Source: Nitrospinae bacterium CG11_big_fil_rev_8_21_14_0_20_56_8 (GTDB lineage: Bacteria > Nitrospinota > Nitrospinia > Nitrospinales > VA-1). Taken from it: 9,892 nucleotides of DNA. Both the position numbers and the translations under genes were made by a program. Positions 5,403 to 9,892 of this stretch are shown here, in pieces (position 1 is the stretch's first letter; every line of letters begins with the position of its first letter). Under the pieces are notes generated by a model. That model worked only from the letters and a program-made list of their open reading frames with translations, was not told where the DNA came from and searched no databases. The stretch covers positions 1 to 9,892 of the forward strand of contig PCWF01000156.1 of the NCBI GenBank assembly GCA_002796165.1, read 5' to 3'.

Positions 5403-7642
5403 ACCCTGAGCTCCCGCCCTTCGGTAGTGGAAGTGTCGCTCACCCTCCCGTCCAGCGTATTTTTTCCGGAAACTTTTTTCTTATATTCCTTGACCCGTTC
5501 CACATGGATGACCCCCTGAACGCGGGTGATGGCGTTCAGGGTGTGGTTCAACTGGTTCAGGTCGTGGATTTCAATGAAGAAATCGAAATAAGCCCGCTTG
5601 CTGGGCCCCTGCTGGACGTTGGCGCGTGTAATATTAACGTCAAAACGGGCAATGGCATTGCTGATCTCGGCCAATTGCCCCGGCTTGTCCTCGGCCACGA
5701 TGGAGATACGCACCGGGAAGGCCGTCTTTTTTTCCGCTCCCCACTCCACCTCGATGAGGCGCTCGGGCTCACTTCCCAAGTCGCTTACGCTCGGGCATTC
5801 CAGGTGATGCACGGTCACGCCCCGGCCCCGCGTAATGTAGCCTACGATGGGGTCCCCGGGTACGGGGTTACAACACTTCCCCACCCGCAGTAAAATATCC
5901 TCGTTGAGACATTTGACCTTGATGGGGCCTTCCGTTTTCGGCGCCTCGTGGGTCTTCAGCTTGAGGGTTGCCGCTTCGGCCGGTTTCTTTTTTTCGAGCT
6001 TGTCGCGGGGGACGAGTCTTTCGATCACATGAATGGCGGAAATTTTGCCGATCCCGATCCCCCGGAGCATGCTTTCCATATTGCCAAAACCCGAAGCATG
6101 AATGGCCTCGTCCAGGTTCTTCGCCTTCAACACCGCTTCGGGGTCCAGCCCCAGTTCCCGAATCTCCTTTTCAATCAGTTCCTTCCCTAAAAGAAGACTC
6201 CTGGCCCGTTCCTGACTATTGATGTAATTGGAGACCCGGCTCCGGGCCTTGGAAGTTTTGACGAAAGACAACCAGTCCCGATTGGGATTTTTCAGCTTGG
6301 ACGTGACGACCTCGACCTGATCGCCATTTCTCAACTTGTAGCGCAGGGGAACGATTTTCCCGTTGACGCGGCAGGTCTGGCAATGGTCCCCGATGTCGGT
6401 ATGGACCGAATAGGCGAAATCCACCGGCGTGGATCCCCGGGGCAGGGCGACCACTTCGCCGCGCGGAGTGAACACGTAAACCTCGTTCGAGAACAGGTCC
6501 ACCTTGAAGGCATGAAGAAATTCTTTGGGATTCTTGAAGTCTTTCTGGCTTTCCAGAAGGTGGCGGACCCACACCAGTCCCTGACCGGCGGGTTTAGGTT
6601 TGGCCTTGTCGCTTTCTTTATACTGCCAATGCGCGGCAATGCCCTCTTCACAGACGGAGTGCATTTCTTCGGTGCGGATCTGAACTTCCACCCGTTCCCC
6701 CTCCGGACCGATGACCGTCGTGTGCAGGGACTGATATCCGTTGGGTTTGGGCATCGCGATATAATCCTTGAACCGGCCCGGAATCGGTTTCCAGAGCGCG
6801 TGGATCAATCCCAGAACAGCATAGCAGTCTTTGACGGAATGGGTCAGCACGCGCACCCCGATCAGGTCGTACACATCGTCAAAGCCGATGTCCTGCCCCA
6901 TCATTTTCTTGAAAATTCCGTAATAGTGCTTGGTGCGCCCCTGGACGGCGCCTTGAATCTCGGCGCCCGCGAGTTCATCCATCACCAACTGGCACACGCG
7001 CTTCACGAATTTTTCGTGCTTCGCCCTGCCCGCGGCCACCTTTTTTTTGATCAATTGATACTCGGCGGGATGAAGGTACTTGAAGGCGCCGTCTTCCAGT
7101 TCCGCCTTCAACCACCCGATGCCGAGCCGATTGGCAATGGGAGCATAAATATCCAACGTTTCACGGGCAATGCGTTTCTGGCGGTCTTCATGAAGCGACC
7201 CCAGCGTCTGCAGATTATGCGCCCGGTCCCCCAGCTTGATCAGGACGACGCGGATATCCTTCGACATGGCAAGGATCATTTTCCGGTAGTTTTCCGCCTG
7301 CGTCTCTTCCTGACTGGAAAAATGGATCTTGCTGATCTTGGTCACCCCGTCCACAAGCTGGTACACTTCTTCCCCGAAGGACTGGATGATTTCCTCAGGC
7401 GTGGTCAGGGTATCTTCAAGGGTGTCGTGAAGCAGGCCGGCGGCAACGGCTTTTTCGTCCATCTTGAGGCGGGTGAGGTTCCAGGCCACTTCAACCGGAT
7501 GCGAAAAATAAGCCTCGCCCGATTTACGGCTCTGGTTTCTGTGAGCTTTGGCGGACAACAAATAGGCATCGAGGATGATGTCCACATCGCCGTTGGGGTG
7601 ATATTCCAGGATGGCGTCCGTGATGTCACTGAGCTTGCGCAT
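5399..7642 (-). CDS. rel: Bifunctional (p)ppGpp synthetase/hydrolase (Rel/SpoT)
   Basis: This encodes a 747-residue protein of full length for long RSH enzymes, which make and break the stringent-response alarmones pppGpp and ppGpp. An N-terminal HD hydrolase domain has His48, His72-Asp73 and the EDT of HDTLEDT (Glu76-Asp77), with GDRAHN at 138-143. The synthetase domain has YDLIGVRVL (258-266), RFKD (290-293), GYQSLHTT (302-309) and EVQIRT (319-324). The RxKD motif is that of bifunctional enzymes, not monofunctional RelA (ExDD). Downstream come a TGS domain (about 388-448), a zinc-finger-like segment with Cys578, Cys590-591, His613 and Cys616, and an ACT domain (about 641-719). I chose ATG 7642-7640, which has GAGG six bases upstream; a GTG at 7675 would add 11 residues. 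It converges on rpmB and diverges from recG. Confidence 0.96.
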   Translation of the reverse strand: MRKLSDITDAILEYHPNGDVDIILDAYLLSAKAHRNQSRKSGEAYFSHPVEVAWNLTRLKMDEKAVAAGLLHDTLEDTLTTPEEIIQSFGEEVYQLVDGVTKISKIHFSSQEETQAENYRKMILAMSKDIRVVLIKLGDRAHNLQTLGSLHEDRQKRIARETLDIYAPIANRLGIGWLKAELEDGAFKYLHPAEYQLIKKKVAAGRAKHEKFVKRVCQLVMDELAGAEIQGAVQGRTKHYYGIFKKMMGQDIGFDDVYDLIGVRVLTHSVKDCYAVLGLIHALWKPIPGRFKDYIAMPKPNGYQSLHTTVIGPEGERVEVQIRTEEMHSVCEEGIAAHWQYKESDKAKPKPAGQGLVWVRHLLESQKDFKNPKEFLHAFKVDLFSNEVYVFTPRGEVVALPRGSTPVDFAYSVHTDIGDHCQTCRVNGKIVPLRYKLRNGDQVEVVTSKLKNPNRDWLSFVKTSKARSRVSNYINSQERARSLLLGKELIEKEIRELGLDPEAVLKAKNLDEAIHASGFGNMESMLRGIGIGKISAIHVIERLVPRDKLEKKKPAEAATLKLKTHEAPKTEGPIKVKCLNEDILLRVGKCCNPVPGDPIVGYITRGRGVTVHHLECPSVSDLGSEPERLIEVEWGAEKKTAFPVRISIVAEDKPGQLAEISNAIARFDVNITRANVQQGPSKRAYFDFFIEIHDLNQLNHTLNAITRVQGVIHVERVKEYKKKVSGKNTLDGRVSDTSTTEGRELRV

Positions 7643-7736
7643 GCTTCGCCTCTTCCTCGCGACCGCATACAACACTAAATCGCGCGGGCAATTCCCTGTA
7701 TGTAGGATTTTGTTTTTTCAGGCTTTGCCCCATGCC

Positions 7737-7765
7737 AGCATACTTGCCACCCGATATTCTGTCAA
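7737..7765 (-). promoter_or_regulatory. Sigma-70 promoter of rel
   Basis: On the minus strand a perfect TTGACA (7765-7760) is followed by exactly 17 bases and TATGCT (7742-7737, 4 of 6 to the -10 consensus). It points at rel and would give a leader of about 85-90 bases. It is one of the two best sigma-70 matches in the window. Confidence 0.65.
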
Positions 7766-7872
7766 ATTTTCTTTAATTTTTGCGCCAAAAGTTTGTAGGA
7801 TACGTGGATTTTAATCGGGGCCTCAGGGAAAACTCTCCCATTCTCCTCTTCTTTTTTAAACGGATTAACTTT

Positions 7873-9892
7873 TTGAAAAACAGATTATTACAAGACAGCC
7901 TGCAATACATCAAAGGCGTCGGACCGAAGCGGGCCGCTTTGTTCGAAAAACTGGAGCTCCGTACCACCGAGGACTGCCTGTTTTTTTTGCCTTTTCGTTT
8001 CGAAGATCGAACCCGGGTCAAGAAAATTTCCCAACTCATTCATAATGAACAGGTAACCGTTGAGGGGACCATCCTGAACGCCGGTTCGTTTCGCATCGGG
8101 CGAAGGAAGAAAATTTTCGAGGTGATCGTCCAGGACGAGACCGGAACCTTGCGGGCCAAATGGTTCCAGTTCAACGAAAAGTACATGCTGGAAAAATTCC
8201 CGATCGGGAAATCCTTAGTCATTTCGGGCAAACCCGTTTCCAACCGCCGGTTGGGGATCGGATTTGAAATGATACATCCGGAATGCGAAATTCTCACCGG
8301 AGACGCACCCGATGCGCTGGAGATCGGGAAAATCATCCCCGTGTATCACACGACCGAAGGACTTCATCTCAAATCCCTTCGAACCATCCTGAAAACTGTC
8401 GTCGACCACTATGCGGACCTGGCGGAGGAGTTTTTGCCGGAAGAGATCATGCGCCGGCACCGCTTTCCCCCGCGCCAGGAATGTTTGCGGCAGGCCCATT
8501 TCCCGGCCCAGGAGACGGACACCCGGCTCCTGAACCAGTTCAAGACCCCCGCTCAACAACGCCTGATCTTCGAAGAACTGTTTCTGATTCAACTCGCCCT
8601 GGGATTCAAAAAGAAACACGCGTCCCGCGCCGCCAACGGCACGCCGCTCAAAACCCGGGGCGCAACGATCCGGAACTTTTTCGGGCATTTGCCATTCGAA
8701 CTCACCGGCGCGCAGAAACGGGTCCTGGGAGAGATCATGAACGACCTGGAACAGGACCGGCCCATGAACCGCCTGCTACAGGGAGACGTGGGATCGGGAA
8801 AAACCGTCGTCGCCCTCATTTGCCTGCTGACGGCGGTGGACAATGGGTATCAGGCCGCGCTCATGGCGCCGACCGAGCTCCTCAGCGAACAACACTATCT
8901 GAATCTGAAGCCTTACTGCGACAAACTGGGAATCCCGATCGAACTGGTCACCAGCACCGCAACGGGCAGGGAACGCAAACGGATCCAGGAAGAGATCCGA
9001 TCGGGGAAAATCCATATCATCATCGGAACCCACGCGCTCATTCAGAAGGACGTCTCCTTTGACAACCTGGCGCTGGCGGTCATCGACGAGCAACACCGGT
9101 TCGGCGTTCTGCAACGTGAAGCGATCGGAAAGAAAGGGGGGAATCCCCACCTCCTCATCATGACGGCCACACCCATCCCGCGGTCCCTCGCCCTCACGCT
9201 TTACGGGGATCTCGACGTCTCTTATCTGGACGAATTCCCGCCGGGGCGGCAACCCATTCCGACCCGGGTGGTTCAGTCCCGTGACCGGGAGACCGCCTAT
9301 CGGCAGATCCGCAAGGAAATCCTGCAAGGCCGCCAGGCCTACGTGGTCTGCCCGCTCATTGAAGAATCGGAAAACTCGGATCTCAAAGCCGCCGTGGAGG
9401 TGCAGGAGCAATTGAAACGCGAATGGTTTCCCGACCTTCAAATCGCCCTGATCCACGGCCGCATGAAAAAAGAGGAACGGCAAAAGATTATGGCCGATTT
9501 CCTTGCCGGGGCGATTCACATCCTCGTCGCCACCACCGTGATCGAGGTGGGAATCGACGTTCCCAACGCAACCCTCATGATCGTGGAGCACGCGGAGCGG
9601 TTCGGTCTGTCCCAGCTCCACCAGCTTCGCGGCCGTGTGGGACGCGGCCAGCACGCCTCCCATTGTTTCCTTCTTGCCTATCCCCCGCTCTCGGACGAGG
9701 GCCGCCTTCGCCTGCAGGCCATGGAAGAGTCCAACGACGGGTTCCGCATCGCCGAGGAAGACCTCAAGATCCGCGGACCGGGAGACTTCATGGGCACGCG
9801 GCAATCGGGGATGCCCCTCCTCCGCGTGGCCAACCTGCTGAGGGACCTGAAGATACTCGACCTGGCGCGGAAGGAAGCCTTTGCCCTGATCG
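7873..9892 (+). CDS. recG: ATP-dependent DNA helicase RecG (3' truncated by the window)
   Basis: RecG is the helicase that reverses stalled replication forks and processes branched DNA and R-loops. About 673 codons are visible, and the frame is open to the window edge. The N-terminus has the helix-hairpin 'YIKGVGPKRAALFEKL' (about 12-27), followed by the OB-fold wedge. Helicase motifs in order are GDVGSGKT (Walker A, 8782-8805), APTELLSEQ, IIIGTHALIQ, DEQHRFGV (Walker B, from 9085), MTATPIPRSLALT, ATTVIEVGIDVPNA and QLHQLRGRVGRG. GPGDFMGTRQSG is the start of the RecG-specific TRG region. The start is uncertain. TTG 7873 aligns with E. coli RecG in the N-terminal LKNRLL and in Walker A position, but lacks a Shine-Dalgarno. 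GTG 7804, three bases after AGGA, would add 23 residues. The C-terminal end is missing. Confidence 0.96.
   Translation, partial: MKNRLLQDSLQYIKGVGPKRAALFEKLELRTTEDCLFFLPFRFEDRTRVKKISQLIHNEQVTVEGTILNAGSFRIGRRKKIFEVIVQDETGTLRAKWFQFNEKYMLEKFPIGKSLVISGKPVSNRRLGIGFEMIHPECEILTGDAPDALEIGKIIPVYHTTEGLHLKSLRTILKTVVDHYADLAEEFLPEEIMRRHRFPPRQECLRQAHFPAQETDTRLLNQFKTPAQQRLIFEELFLIQLALGFKKKHASRAANGTPLKTRGATIRNFFGHLPFELTGAQKRVLGEIMNDLEQDRPMNRLLQGDVGSGKTVVALICLLTAVDNGYQAALMAPTELLSEQHYLNLKPYCDKLGIPIELVTSTATGRERKRIQEEIRSGKIHIIIGTHALIQKDVSFDNLALAVIDEQHRFGVLQREAIGKKGGNPHLLIMTATPIPRSLALTLYGDLDVSYLDEFPPGRQPIPTRVVQSRDRETAYRQIRKEILQGRQAYVVCPLIEESENSDLKAAVEVQEQLKREWFPDLQIALIHGRMKKEERQKIMADFLAGAIHILVATTVIEVGIDVPNATLMIVEHAERFGLSQLHQLRGRVGRGQHASHCFLLAYPPLSDEGRLRLQAMEESNDGFRIAEEDLKIRGPGDFMGTRQSGMPLLRVANLLRDLKILDLARKEAFALI

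Noticed and set aside
6383..7678. 431-residue plus-strand ORF antisense to rel
   Set aside because: The opposite frame encodes a full Rel protein with all motifs. This frame has no recognisable domain and arises as a shadow in G+C-rich coding DNA.
8776..9804. 342-residue minus-strand ORF within recG
   Set aside because: It lies wholly antisense to RecG helicase motifs and has no recognisable features.

Overview
The window looks like an ordinary chromosomal stretch from a free-living, flagellated, Gram-negative bacterium of moderately high G+C. Signal peptides, a FlgM with a sigma-28 promoter, a DUF4399 protein and a bifunctional Rel all fit a Nitrospinota-like or delta-proteobacterium-like source. 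That placement is an inference from gene content only. I found no transposase, integrase, CRISPR array, tRNA or rRNA, and no toxin-antitoxin or defence locus.

Layout. Bases 1-175 (minus) hold the 5' end of a Mrp/NBP35-type P-loop ATPase with a Cys-rich N-terminus; a good sigma-70 promoter lies at 258-286. Bases 569-976 (plus) encode a secreted DUF4399 protein, closed by a very strong intrinsic terminator. Bases 1281-2636 (plus) encode an exported trypsin-like serine protease fused to a TPR array. It converges on a two-gene minus-strand operon, a Nudix hydrolase (4064-3645) followed by an exported glutaminyl-cyclase-like M28 metallohydrolase (3648-2650). The two operon genes overlap as GTGA. 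Bases 4370-4690 (plus) encode the anti-sigma-28 factor FlgM behind a near-consensus sigma-28 promoter, with no other flagellar gene beside it. A small DUF1858 CxxC protein (5110-4877, minus) diverges from rpmB (5211-5402, plus). rpmB converges on a bifunctional (p)ppGpp synthetase/hydrolase gene (7642-5399, minus), and the two genes share a CTAG stop. recG (plus) diverges from rel and runs off the right edge.

How the genes relate. No single pathway joins them. rpmB, rel and recG are a housekeeping group covering ribosome, stringent response and fork rescue; rel and recG are also neighbours in the E. coli spoT region. Nudix and M28 are probably co-translated. flgM is an isolated late-flagellar regulator that appears to be under FliA feedback.

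The most notable signals are non-coding. They are the FliA promoter of the orphan flgM; a 10-bp palindrome that could give the -10 box to both divergent promoters between rpmB and the DUF1858 gene; and a hairpin whose two arms carry the stop codons of convergent genes. There is also a run of inverted repeats in the otherwise empty 287-568 region. I do not see a convincing undescribed multi-gene system.
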